Below, piece by piece: positions 40,336 to 49,914 of a DNA stretch of 50,594 bases. The stretch is from Desulfobulbaceae bacterium (GTDB lineage: Bacteria > Desulfobacterota > Desulfobulbia > Desulfobulbales > Desulfobulbaceae). The stretch lies in assembly GCA_015486315.1 (NCBI GenBank), contig WFRY01000038.1, positions 1 to 50,594 of the forward strand, given 5' to 3'. Position 1 is the first letter of the stretch. The number at the start of each line of letters is the position of its first letter. Both the position numbers and the translations under genes were made by a program. The notes under the pieces were generated by a model, which saw only the letters and a program-made list of their open reading frames with translations, was not told where the DNA came from and made no database searches.

Positions 40336-42507
40336 ATGCAGAATAACACCAGGTTGAACAACTCGGCCGTCAGCATAAAAAATTTGAATGAGGCTCAGTA
40401 TGCCGCCGTGACCCACGGTGAAGGACCGGTACTGGTTATTGCCGGTGCAGGCAGCGGCAAGACCAGAACCCTGGTCTACCGGATGGCTCATCTTTTGGAG
40501 CAGGGGGCGGCACCGGAATCCATCCTGCTGCTCACCTTTACCCGCCGGGCAGCGCAGGAAATGCTCTGGCGGGCAACGCAGATCTCCGACCAGTCATGCA
40601 GACGGGTCATGGGCGGCACCTTCCACGCGACCTCCAACATGCTGCTGCGCCAACACGGTCACCGGCTGGGATTCGGCAGTGGATTTACCATCATTGACCG
40701 GGGAGATGCCGAGGGAATCATCAACCTGCTGAAATCATCCCTCGGCCTGTCCGGACCCGGGAAACGTTTTCCCTCCAAGCGGGTGATTATCAACCTGCTC
40801 TCAGGTTCCATCAACAAGGCCCGCCCCATAGAAGACCTGGTCTTTGAATCATATATTCACCTCTCCGAATTCATAGATGATTTTCATACCATTGCCAGAC
40901 ATTACAACCAGTTTAAAATTGATCACGGGCTGATGGATTATGACGACCTGCTGATCAACTGGCAGCGGCTGCTGGTCGAATCCGAGCAGGCACGCCGGGA
41001 GGTCTGTTCCCGGTTCAAATACATTATGGTGGATGAATACCAGGATACCAACCTGATCCAGGCTGAAATTGTCCGTCTCCTGGCCGATGATCATGACAAC
41101 GTGATGGTTGTCGGCGACGATGCCCAGTCCATTTACAGTTTTCGGGGTGCCGACTTCTATAATATCATGCGGTTTCCGGACCAGTTCCCTGGAACCAGGA
41201 TCATCAAGCTCGAACAGAATTACCGTTCCACCCAGCCTATCCTGAGCCTGACCAACTGCATAATAGAACAGGCTGAAGAAAAATTTACCAAAAAATTATT
41301 TTCCGAACAGGAAGACGGCATAAGGCCTGTTGTCTACCCGGCCCGAAATGAAGCTGCCGAAGCCCGCTTTATTGTCGACACAATCAAAAAGCTCCAGGAT
41401 CAGGGAACTGATAGCACGGAAATCGCCATCCTGTTCCGATCCGGATTCCACTCCTACAAGCTGGAGATGGAGCTGACCAGCCGCTACCTGGAGTTTGAAA
41501 AACGGGGCGGTCTGAAGCTGACCGAATCAGCCCATATCAAGGATGTGCTCTCCTTCCTGCGGGTCCTGATTAATCCCTGGGACAACCTGTCCTGGAACCG
41601 GATCCTGCTGCAGCTTGAAAAGGTGGGCCCCAAGACCGCCCAGAAAATACTCTCTGCAATCAAGGAAGAGGACGATCCCCTTGACGCGTTGTCCAGGTAC
41701 CGGCCGGCACCAGGCTGGAAGCAAAGTTTTCAACGACTGCTGGAAGCGCTGGCCGGGATGCGTCGCCCCGGCCTGACTCCTGCAGGTGTTTTTGATCTGG
41801 TACTGGAATACTATGATCCAATTTTTGAAAAGATCTATTACGACGACTACCCGAAGAGACGCCGGGATCTGAACCAGATCAAGGCATTAATCGGCGGATA
41901 TGGTGATCTGCAGTCCTTTGTTGACGATACGGCCCTGGATCCTCCCGAATCCGCAGCAATGGAAGAAGAGGATGGGGACGGCAAACGACTCATTCTCTCC
42001 ACCATCCATTCCGCCAAGGGGTTGGAATGGGATGCGGTCTTTGTTCTCGGGCTGGCTGAGGGCAGGTTTCCGCACCCGAAGACCGTGCCCGGCGAGCAGT
42101 GGGAAGAGGAACGACGCCTGCTCTATGTTGCCGCTACCCGGGCCCGAAAACAGCTTTTTCTCTCCTATCCAAAAGAGTTGATGACTCCGGACCGGAAATT
42201 CCTCCGCACCGGCATGTCGCCCTTTCTTCGGGAAATTAATCCCGGCCTGTATGAAATTGATGACCCTGCGCCCATAGGCCGACCGTCCTTTACCGACTTT
42301 GACAGCGCTATTCCCTCTCCCGCAGCCGGGAAAAAAATCAACTCTGCCCGCACCGATTTTACCGTCGGCATGATGGTCAGACATCCTTTTTTCGGCATCG
42401 GCAAAATAAAAGCTGTTCCCGGTCCCAGGAGGGTCGAGGTGCATTTTGACCGGCACGGCGACAGGGTGCTGCATCTTGATTATGCAAAACTTGAAGTGAT
42501 GGAGTAG
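40336..42507 (+). CDS. UvrD/Rep-type superfamily 1 DNA helicase
   Basis: LNEAQYAAVTHGEGPVLVIAGAGSGKTRTLVYRMAHLL; MVDEYQDTNLIQAEI; VVGDDAQSIYSFRGAD; LSTIHSAKGLEWDAVFVLGLAEGRFP. Confidence 0.95.
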   Translation: MQNNTRLNNSAVSIKNLNEAQYAAVTHGEGPVLVIAGAGSGKTRTLVYRMAHLLEQGAAPESILLLTFTRRAAQEMLWRATQISDQSCRRVMGGTFHATSNMLLRQHGHRLGFGSGFTIIDRGDAEGIINLLKSSLGLSGPGKRFPSKRVIINLLSGSINKARPIEDLVFESYIHLSEFIDDFHTIARHYNQFKIDHGLMDYDDLLINWQRLLVESEQARREVCSRFKYIMVDEYQDTNLIQAEIVRLLADDHDNVMVVGDDAQSIYSFRGADFYNIMRFPDQFPGTRIIKLEQNYRSTQPILSLTNCIIEQAEEKFTKKLFSEQEDGIRPVVYPARNEAAEARFIVDTIKKLQDQGTDSTEIAILFRSGFHSYKLEMELTSRYLEFEKRGGLKLTESAHIKDVLSFLRVLINPWDNLSWNRILLQLEKVGPKTAQKILSAIKEEDDPLDALSRYRPAPGWKQSFQRLLEALAGMRRPGLTPAGVFDLVLEYYDPIFEKIYYDDYPKRRRDLNQIKALIGGYGDLQSFVDDTALDPPESAAMEEEDGDGKRLILSTIHSAKGLEWDAVFVLGLAEGRFPHPKTVPGEQWEEERRLLYVAATRARKQLFLSYPKELMTPDRKFLRTGMSPFLREINPGLYEIDDPAPIGRPSFTDFDSAIPSPAAGKKINSARTDFTVGMMVRHPFFGIGKIKAVPGPRRVEVHFDRHGDRVLHLDYAKLEVME

Positions 42508-42547
42508 CGTACCTGATTGTTCCCCGGAAACATTCTCCCCCTTGACC

Positions 42548-43882
42548 ATGGAAAAAATGAACTACCAACAGGCCTGGGAATTCCTGGATCAGCTCCAGTT
42601 TTTCAAAATCAAGCTGGGTCTTGATTCCATGAATCAATTTCTGGAACGATTAGGCAATCCGCACCATAACCTGCCCTGCATCCATATCGGCGGGACAAAC
42701 GGCAAGGGCTCAACAGGTTCCACCCTGTGCTCAATACTTTCCACAGCAGGGTACACAACTGGTTTTTATACCTCACCGCATCTCAGTTCGGTGCGTGAAC
42801 GGTTTACAATCAACAGTTCATATATCACAGAAGAGGACTTTGCCCGGTTGATCAGCACTATCAAAAATGTCCTGAACGGCAGCCAAATCACCTATTTTGA
42901 GTGCACGACCACCCTGGCCCTGCTCTGGTTTGCCGAGCAGAATGTTGATTTTGCCATCCTGGAAGTGGGCATGGGCGGACGACTGGATGCCACCAACGTC
43001 GTCACCCCGCTGCTCTCCATCATTACCAACGTGAGCATGGATCATGAGCAGTATCTCGGCAATACCCTGGCCGAGGTAGCCATGGAAAAGGCAGGTATTA
43101 TCAAGGATAAGGTTCCGCTTGTCTCAGCCGTGGCAGCCGATGATTCCGGCCGTGTCATTGAAAAAATTTCTGCCGACCGCCAGGCACCGCTCTTTCTCTA
43201 TGGCCGGGACTTTGCAGCAAGGTACACGGATCGAGAAAAAAACCGCTGGCAGTACCAGGGGCTGAACCAGTCCATTTCAGACAACCTGCCCATGGCCATG
43301 AAGGGAAACTACCAGCTGGCCAATGCGTCACTTGCCCTGGCAGCGGTCCAGCTTCTGCAGGCGCGGGGATACAGGATTACGAAAGATCATGTTCGCAACG
43401 GCCTTGCTCAAACCAGATGGCCCGGCAGGCTGGAAGATTTTCGCCTCAACAACCGGGGTGAACAGACCGAATCTACCGATGACAGCCTCCATTTTCTATT
43501 GGACGGAGCCCATAACCCCGCCGGTGTGGCCGCTTTGCGGCAGGCCCTGAGTGATGACTTTTCCTACAGACGACTGCTGCTTGTCTGGGGTGCAATGGCG
43601 GACAAAGACCTGCACACCACCCTGCACGAAATTGCATGGTCAGCCGATGAGATCATCTTTACCCGGCCTGAATCTGCAAGATCCGCAACAGCACAGGAGC
43701 TGCAGGCTGTTCTGCCCGCATCCATGCAGAAAAAATCAATATGTACCGACGCAGTACAAGAGGCCCTTGACCTTGCCCGCAAAGCCGCAGGACCTGAAGA
43801 CCTCATCTGCATTGCCGGTTCACTGTATCTGGTTGGTGCAGCCCGACAGGCTCTTATTGGAGACTTAACCGGCAATGGATGA
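42548..43882 (+). CDS. folC: folylpolyglutamate synthase / dihydrofolate synthase
   Basis: IHIGGTNGKGSTGSTLCSILSTAGYTTGFYTSPHLSSVRERF; EVGMGGRLDATNVV; LDGAHNPAG. Confidence 0.96.
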   Translation: MEKMNYQQAWEFLDQLQFFKIKLGLDSMNQFLERLGNPHHNLPCIHIGGTNGKGSTGSTLCSILSTAGYTTGFYTSPHLSSVRERFTINSSYITEEDFARLISTIKNVLNGSQITYFECTTTLALLWFAEQNVDFAILEVGMGGRLDATNVVTPLLSIITNVSMDHEQYLGNTLAEVAMEKAGIIKDKVPLVSAVAADDSGRVIEKISADRQAPLFLYGRDFAARYTDREKNRWQYQGLNQSISDNLPMAMKGNYQLANASLALAAVQLLQARGYRITKDHVRNGLAQTRWPGRLEDFRLNNRGEQTESTDDSLHFLLDGAHNPAGVAALRQALSDDFSYRRLLLVWGAMADKDLHTTLHEIAWSADEIIFTRPESARSATAQELQAVLPASMQKKSICTDAVQEALDLARKAAGPEDLICIAGSLYLVGAARQALIGDLTGNG

Positions 43883-44153
43883 TTTTTTCAGCTTTGGTGT
43901 GGATGATTCCGTTATCAGGACAGAACGACAAAAGGCCAGGGCCCTGCGCAAGACCAGATGGTGGCAGCAAAAGACCGCCCAGGGAATCTGTCATTACTGC
44001 GGCCGTAAGGTCGGTATCAAAAATCTCACCATGGACCATGTGATTCCCCTGTCCCGGGGAGGACGTTCGACAAAGGGAAATCTGGTTCCATGCTGCAAGC
44101 AGTGCAATACTGCCAAGCAGTCAGATCTTCCCACTGATCTTGAGAAGCTGTAA
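43875..44153 (+). CDS. HNH endonuclease
   Basis: CHYCGRKVGIKNLTMDHVIPLSRGGRSTKGNLVPCCKQCNTAK. Confidence 0.93.
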   Translation: MDDFFSFGVDDSVIRTERQKARALRKTRWWQQKTAQGICHYCGRKVGIKNLTMDHVIPLSRGGRSTKGNLVPCCKQCNTAKQSDLPTDLEKL

Positions 44154-44464
44154 GGGCACCCACCAGGGTGGCTTCAGATCATGACCACAAGTCACTATCA
44201 ATGCAAATCCGAGCAGTTAAAATTGTAAGCTGAAAGACAAGCCCGATAATGCCGCCACAGGTTATACTGGGCACTCCTACTCAGTAACAATTTCGTAATC
44301 AATTATATTTTTTTCCCTGTCAGTTCAACGAGTAATAGTTCTCAGAAAATATGCCTCTCTCCCATGGGCTTGCATTTCACCGGATGATGACTATAATTCA
44401 TGAAATTTGATATAACTAAAGAAACGGACAAACAAGTAAATATAATTAATATACGGAGTAAACG

Positions 44465-44830
44465 ATGAGTTTCCTGGAAGGATTACTCTGGCTGACATTG
44501 AATATATATCACGAGGCGCGAAGTGAGCCTCAGATCGGCCAGCTTGCCGTTGCCCATGTAACATTGAACAGGGCGGCACAAAAAAACAAAAGCGTAGAGG
44601 AAGTTGTAACCGCACCCCACCAGTTCAGCTGGACATTTCAGAAGAACTCCTACCTGCCCACTGAACCAGGTGCCTTTATGGACTGTCTGCAGACGGCAAT
44701 GAAGGCAATGACCACCTCGGATTTCACCAAAGGAGCAACATTTTACCATCGCAACGATATCCAGCCCAAATGGGCCGGTGACATGACCTATGTAGCCCAG
44801 TACGGCGTCCATAAATTTTATCGCAACTGA
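44465..44830 (+). CDS. SleB-like cell wall hydrolase, no obvious signal peptide
   Basis: LTLNIYHEARSEPQIGQLAVAHVTLNRAA...FSWTF...GATFYHRNDIQPKWAGDMTYVAQYGVHKFY. Confidence 0.85.
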   Translation: MSFLEGLLWLTLNIYHEARSEPQIGQLAVAHVTLNRAAQKNKSVEEVVTAPHQFSWTFQKNSYLPTEPGAFMDCLQTAMKAMTTSDFTKGATFYHRNDIQPKWAGDMTYVAQYGVHKFYRN

Positions 44831-44850
44831 AACAAACTGCCGTTCAAGGT

Positions 44851-44888
44851 AAAAAGGCCGCTCCGGAAATATCCGGAGCGGCCTTTTT
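44851..44888. terminator. strong bidirectional terminator
   Basis: AAAAAGGCCGCTCCGGA-aata-TCCGGAGCGGCCTTTTT between convergent genes. Confidence 0.88.
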
Positions 44889-44922
44889 GGTTTGAAACGG
44901 TTTTTTAGAAACCTGCGGGGAT

Positions 44923-46872
44923 TTACCCTAAAAGCTGCTGGACGCTGTGGGCTATGGACTTACCGTCCAGTCCCTGTTGTCTGTACAGGTCTGCGGGTTT
45001 GCCCGAGCCGCCATAATGTTTGACCCCAAGACGTGTCATCTTCGGGGCAAGTCCCTGCTCAAGCAGGGTAACGGAAACGGAAGCACCAAGGCCGGTTTCG
45101 ATGTGGTGATCTTCCACCGTAACAATCGGCCCTGTGCCGGCAGCTTCAATCACCGCATCAATATCCAGGGGCAGCAGAGAGGCCATATTCAGAACACCAA
45201 CGGATGCACCAGCATCTGTTAAAATCTGCCAGGCCTCCATACAGGCCGGGGTGACAGCACCATAGGTAATAATGGTTGCATCGGTTCCCCTGCGCAGCCA
45301 GTCTGCCCTTCCCGGCTTGAAGGAGTAATCGGCATCATAAAAAACCGAACCGTCTTCCCGGGTAATTGTCGGTGTTTTGGAACGTCCCATACCGACAAAA
45401 AAGTTACCTGGTTGGGTGGCAATATAGCGGACTATCCGATCAGTCTGGTTGGGATCACAGGGCATGAACACAGAAAAACGGAAATAATTCTTTATCAGAC
45501 CCAGGTAGTCAATACACTGATGGGTAGGGCCGTCCTCTCCCACATCCAGACCGACATGGGTGGCCACCACCTTGATATTGGCATGGTTGAAATCATTCAA
45601 CCGGTTCTGATTGTACACCTCGGAAACGGCAAAGGAACCAAAGGTTGAAAAAAAGGTGACCAGGTTCTCGCAGCTCATTGCTCCGCTCACCGCTGCTGCA
45701 TGGTGCTCCTGAATACCGAGCTCCAGATAGCCTTCCGGTGAGTACTTATGAAAAGCTCCCATCTTGACCGATCCTTCCAGATCACAGGAGACTCCGCAGA
45801 TCACCGGCGGTTCACCCGGTCTGTTATTGGCTTCGGCCAGTCCCAGCAGGGCATTACCATAGCCGGACCGGCAGTCGGTAACGGTGTCGGCATCATAGAC
45901 AACGGGATTACCCGGCTGAACATCCGGGTAATCAGTGCGCGGCTGCATGATGGTGTTGGTTTTCACCGGTTCTTCACGCAGCTTTTGCCACTGGTCAAAA
46001 TCGTTATCCACCCCAAGCTCTGCCAGGGCCTTGGCCAGCATATCCGGAGGCAGTGGTGAGCCATGATATTTGGCCTTGTTCTCCATAAAGGAAATACCTT
46101 TGCCCATAATCGTCCGGGCTACAATTACCGTCGGAACACCACCGGTATTTCCGTAGGCATCGCGCATGGCGTGAAAAATGGCATTATAATCATGTCCGTC
46201 CTCAAGGTAGACCACATTCCACCCCATCACGCGGTACAGTTCACGAATGGACTGGGGCATGATGTCTGCCGTATCGCCGCAGATCTGCAGATGGTTACGG
46301 TCAACCAGCACGGTCAAGTTGTCCAGTTTGTATTTACAGGCATGGCGCATGGCCTCGACAATCTGCCCCTTCTGGTGCTCACCGTCCCCCATCAGACAGA
46401 AGACCCGGTTATCCATTCTCTTTGTTTTAAAGGCCTGGGCCATACCCACAGCCGTTGACAGTCCCTGCCCCAGATTACCGGTATCCCATTCCACACCCGG
46501 TACAATAGATTCCACATGCCCGGGAAAACCGGAGCCGGTACGACGAAAGCCGGTCAGAAAATCATCTTCCGTAAAGTAGCCGTTTTCAGCAAGTACGGCA
46601 TATACGCCGGGTGAGATATGACCAATGGACTCAACCATCCGGTCACGCTCCGCCATACGGGGATCTTCAGGATTGTTCTTCAGCAGGCCATAGGCAACCA
46701 GCAGCATGTCCAGTGACGACAGGGAACCACCGGGATGACCAGAGGCGGCCAGGCTGGTTGACAGCAGAATACGACGGGCACAATGGGTACGCATCTCCTT
46801 TAAAGAGGCGATCTCCTGGTCGGTTAAATCGGTTGCAGCCAAATCAAGCTTCAAGGGCATTTCAAACTCCAT
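44923..46872 (-). CDS. tkt: transketolase
   Basis: 649 aa; ASGHPGGSLSSLDMLLVAYG; GDGEHQKGQIVEAMRHACKYKLDNLTVLVDRN; LGIQEHHAAAVSGAMS; DVGEDGPTHQCIDYLGL. Confidence 0.95.
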   Translation of the reverse strand: MEFEMPLKLDLAATDLTDQEIASLKEMRTHCARRILLSTSLAASGHPGGSLSSLDMLLVAYGLLKNNPEDPRMAERDRMVESIGHISPGVYAVLAENGYFTEDDFLTGFRRTGSGFPGHVESIVPGVEWDTGNLGQGLSTAVGMAQAFKTKRMDNRVFCLMGDGEHQKGQIVEAMRHACKYKLDNLTVLVDRNHLQICGDTADIMPQSIRELYRVMGWNVVYLEDGHDYNAIFHAMRDAYGNTGGVPTVIVARTIMGKGISFMENKAKYHGSPLPPDMLAKALAELGVDNDFDQWQKLREEPVKTNTIMQPRTDYPDVQPGNPVVYDADTVTDCRSGYGNALLGLAEANNRPGEPPVICGVSCDLEGSVKMGAFHKYSPEGYLELGIQEHHAAAVSGAMSCENLVTFFSTFGSFAVSEVYNQNRLNDFNHANIKVVATHVGLDVGEDGPTHQCIDYLGLIKNYFRFSVFMPCDPNQTDRIVRYIATQPGNFFVGMGRSKTPTITREDGSVFYDADYSFKPGRADWLRRGTDATIITYGAVTPACMEAWQILTDAGASVGVLNMASLLPLDIDAVIEAAGTGPIVTVEDHHIETGLGASVSVTLLEQGLAPKMTRLGVKHYGGSGKPADLYRQQGLDGKSIAHSVQQLLG

Positions 46873-47059
46873 GGTAACAGGGAAACAACAGCAAAAAGGA
46901 CGGGGAATCCGCCCGATTCATCAACGTGCATGTCCAGGTAAAAAAAGCAGCAGCCACTGCCCTCTCCCTGTACAAAATCTGCAAATCGTTATAATACAAT
47001 GATGCAGAAACACAACAGGAAAAAACGCAACTTCCCCGAACTGAAGAAAGGTAAAAATA

Positions 47060-47989
47060 ATGAAGATAGGACCGGTTACTCTGGACACCCCCTTTATTTT
47101 AGCTCCGCTTGCCGGTTATACTGATCTTCCGTTTCGCTTACTCTGCCGGGAGATGAAGGCTGGTTTAACCGTCTCTGAAATGATCAGCTGCCACGGCCTG
47201 GTCTATGGCCAGCAGAAAACCATGGCCATGATGCAGACCGTACCGGAGGAACGCCCCTTTGCCATCCAGCTCTTTGGCAATGATCCTGAAATCATGGGTC
47301 AGGCTGCACATATAGTCTCCACTCATCCAGTGGACATCATAGACATAAACATGGGATGTCCGGTGCGTAAGGTTGTAAAAAAGGGGTCCGGGGCAGCATT
47401 GATGAAGGATCTAAACAGGGCAGAGGCCATTATCCGTACTGTCATCAACAACACTGAGCTGCCGGTAACAGTGAAATTTCGCAGCGGCTGGACCGAGTCT
47501 TCAATCAATGCGCCGGAATTTGCAATGATGGCGGAAAATGCCGGAGCTGCCGCAGTCACGGTTCATGCCCGTACCTGGTCCCAGATGTTTGGCGGCAGCG
47601 CAGACCGCGACGTTATTGCCCGGGTAAAAGAGGCGGCCTCCATCCCGGTGATCGGTAACGGTGACATTCTGAGCTACGAACAAGGAATTGAAATGATGAA
47701 AGAAACAGGTTGTGATGCGGTCATGATAGGACGCGGCGCACTGGGAAACCCCTGGGTCTTTCAACCAGATGGACGGCCGGAGACGCTCGATAAACGGTTA
47801 CCGGTGCTGCTGCGCCATCTGGAACTGGCTGGACAGTATCTGGATACGGACCGACTGCTCTTTCGAATAAAGAATCATGCTGCCCGTTACCTGAGCGGTC
47901 TGCCGGGAGCAGCAGGAATCCGGCAGCAGATCATACAATGCCCTTCCCTGCAGGAGATGAAACACCTGCTGCAGGACCTGAAAACGTAA
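47060..47989 (+). CDS. dusB: tRNA-dihydrouridine synthase (DusB-like)
   Basis: LAPLAGYTDLPFRLLCREM; DINMGCPVRKVVKKGSGAALM; VIGNGDILSYEQGIEMMKETGCDAVMIGRGALGNPWVF. Confidence 0.95.
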   Translation: MKIGPVTLDTPFILAPLAGYTDLPFRLLCREMKAGLTVSEMISCHGLVYGQQKTMAMMQTVPEERPFAIQLFGNDPEIMGQAAHIVSTHPVDIIDINMGCPVRKVVKKGSGAALMKDLNRAEAIIRTVINNTELPVTVKFRSGWTESSINAPEFAMMAENAGAAAVTVHARTWSQMFGGSADRDVIARVKEAASIPVIGNGDILSYEQGIEMMKETGCDAVMIGRGALGNPWVFQPDGRPETLDKRLPVLLRHLELAGQYLDTDRLLFRIKNHAARYLSGLPGAAGIRQQIIQCPSLQEMKHLLQDLKT

Positions 47990-48016
47990 GCGCTTCATTG
48001 ACTTGATTACACCTCG
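47986..48016. repeat. short dispersed repeat family 3, copy 2 (inverted)
   Basis: GTAAGCGCTTCATTGACTTGATTACACCTCGG; reverse complement matches 26956-26999 minus a 12-nt insertion. Confidence 0.5.
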
Positions 48017-48078
48017 GAATGCAGGCACTCAATGCCTGGTGCTTTTTATATTTTCATTTTTGCAAGTACCTCTTGCGG

Positions 48079-48296
48079 CATAGCCGTCAAGCTAAGCAAA
48101 ATTTCTTATGAAAACTGTAGGTTGGGTTAGCGTGGTACATCGTTACATCTTGTCGGGTTACGCTGAGGTTTTCTTTACCTCCAACTTGACGAAGAATCTA
48201 AAGGCAGCGTAACCCAACAGGTGCAGTTGTTGAGCCGCTAACCCGACCTGCAACATGTTGATATATCGAAAAAACTCTTTTAGCTTGACGGCTATG
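48079..48296. repeat. nested inverted repeat / MITE-like element with 17-bp perfect ends
   Basis: CATAGCCGTCAAGCTAA (48079-48095) / TTAGCTTGACGGCTATG (48280-48296); inner arms TGTAGGTTGGGTTAGCG (48116) / CGCTAACCCGACCTGCA (48236-48252) and TGTCGGGTTACGCTG (48151-48165) / CAGCGTAACCCAACA (48205-48219). Confidence 0.88.
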
Positions 48297-48371
48297 GGGG
48301 CTGGGGGAGAAAAACCCCCGGCTACCCGATTGGCTTAGTTTTATGTACAATTTCCACTTGGTTCGTAAAAC

Positions 48372-48845
48372 TTAGTTGCTGTTTTTTCGTATTAATCTTG
48401 AGTCAAACGAGAATTTTTCAATTGATATTAACTTTACATTTTTAATATCTTCGTGCAATGGGTTGATTAGAATATTAACTTCTTTTTCAACAACTGCTGA
48501 TGGGATTTCAAGCAGTAGAGATGATTTTGATTTTAACCAACTTGTCCCAATATTTGCTAATTGTTCTGGCGCTGGATAATCACGCCAATTCAATGGCAAT
48601 TGGCTTTCCTTTACTGATTCTACCTCAACCGTTTCAATAATATTCATTTTCAAAATACTCAGATTTTCAGGTGCTAGTGCCATAGGGACATGGACTAAGA
48701 ACTCAAGAGCTGCTAATGAGCGACTACCTGACGCATAAACAACCGGATACCCTTTGTGGTTCCACCTACCACCATAAATCCTTGCTCCTGTTCCGCTTAT
48801 ATCATTGATATGTTCAGAGGTTGCTATACGAAAGAGCTTTATCAC
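48372..48845 (-). CDS. RES-domain toxin (NAD+ phosphorylase family)
   Basis: LFRIATSEHINDISGTGARIYGGRWNHKGYPVVYASGSRSLAALEFLVHV; overlaps the antitoxin ORF by 4 nt. Confidence 0.88.
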   Translation of the reverse strand: MIKLFRIATSEHINDISGTGARIYGGRWNHKGYPVVYASGSRSLAALEFLVHVPMALAPENLSILKMNIIETVEVESVKESQLPLNWRDYPAPEQLANIGTSWLKSKSSLLLEIPSAVVEKEVNILINPLHEDIKNVKLISIEKFSFDSRLIRKNSN

Positions 48846-49273
48846 GAATAAACTCCAAACTCTATTCGACCTAATTCTTCTAAAACTAACTCTGTACCAA
48901 AACGAGAACCTAACATTGCAAAAGGTGTTTTTCTTGAAAAAACTTTATGAGGAGTGTTTAACCATAATAATAATTTGCTTTTTTCTTTGAAAATATCAGT
49001 ACCTTTCGCAAAAACTTCGGCAATATGTAGAACTTGTTCTGAAACTGCTGGGTTGAAATGTTGTTGTAAGGTATATCGTTGAAGTGTTCTTTCAGTTACG
49101 GGTAATAAATCTGCCACTTGCTTCCATGATAAAGATAAATAGTCTGCTAAATGGGAAACAGCATTTTTAGTAACCCCAATACTTCCAAGTTCTACCAGGT
49201 CCATTTTGTTTTCGAGCTTATGCCCAAGAATCTTTTTGCCACCTAATATTTGCTCGACTTGTGCTAATTGCAT
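48842..49273 (-). CDS. Xre/MbcA/ParS-type antitoxin (DUF2384)
   Basis: MQLAQVEQILGGKKILGHKLENKMDLVELGSIGVTKNAVSHLADYLSLSWKQVADLLPVTERTLQRY...ILHIAEVFAKGTDIFKEKSKLLLWLNTPHKVFSRKTPFAMLGSRFGTELVLEELGRIEFGVYS. Confidence 0.88.
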   Translation of the reverse strand: MQLAQVEQILGGKKILGHKLENKMDLVELGSIGVTKNAVSHLADYLSLSWKQVADLLPVTERTLQRYTLQQHFNPAVSEQVLHIAEVFAKGTDIFKEKSKLLLWLNTPHKVFSRKTPFAMLGSRFGTELVLEELGRIEFGVYS

Positions 49274-49495
49274 AAAATCCTCCTTTCTGACATTTGTCAT
49301 AATATCATAGTCATTTGTCCCGTTACTGTCAAGCTTAGGAGTTTTAATGTTTATATTTTGGGGTATTTTAGGGAAGCCAACACAGGGATCAGACATGTAA
49401 AGAAGGAATATTCAAGTTGTTCCTTAATATCTCGACTTTTCGGCAGACAAAATTCCACATATACTCAATAAATAAATCCGACCCCTTTTCTGCAG

Positions 49496-49582
49496 TTCCA
49501 CATGGATCAAGGCACACTGCCGTGGACAGAACAGATAATGCTGCAGAGCGGAAAGCATAAGGTGATCGTCTTCGTTGTACAT
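49496..49582 (-). pseudogene. cas4: 5' fragment of a CRISPR-associated cas4 gene
   Basis: [29 protein letters not shown] matches the Cas4 N-terminus ([17 protein letters not shown]); homology stops abruptly and the frame ends about 25 codons later. Confidence 0.8.
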
Positions 49583-49659
49583 GACTCTTAAGTTGGTTGT
49601 TGACCTGGTCATGTTGAAGACCTATATTTCTATAGTAGAAACAAAAGAAGAGGATTCCC

Positions 49660-49914
49660 ATGCAGCAATTAAATATCAACGAAGTCAAAACCCATCTTTC
49701 CGGCATCCTTGCCCGGGTGGAAAAAGGCGAAACCGTGATCATCTGCAAACGCAACAAGCCCATTGCTGAACTCAAACCCATTGAACAACAACCGGCAACA
49801 AAACGACCAATAGGGCTGATGGGCAAGGAGTATCCGGATTTTAAGCTCGGTGATGAGTTTTTTGAACCATTACCCGATGACATTTTAGCCTATTTTACAG
49901 GTGAAAAAGAATGA
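49660..49914 (+). CDS. Phd/YefM-type antitoxin
   Basis: MQQLNINEVKTHLSGILARVEKGETVIICKRNKPIAELKPIEQ. Confidence 0.9.
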   Translation: MQQLNINEVKTHLSGILARVEKGETVIICKRNKPIAELKPIEQQPATKRPIGLMGKEYPDFKLGDEFFEPLPDDILAYFTGEKE

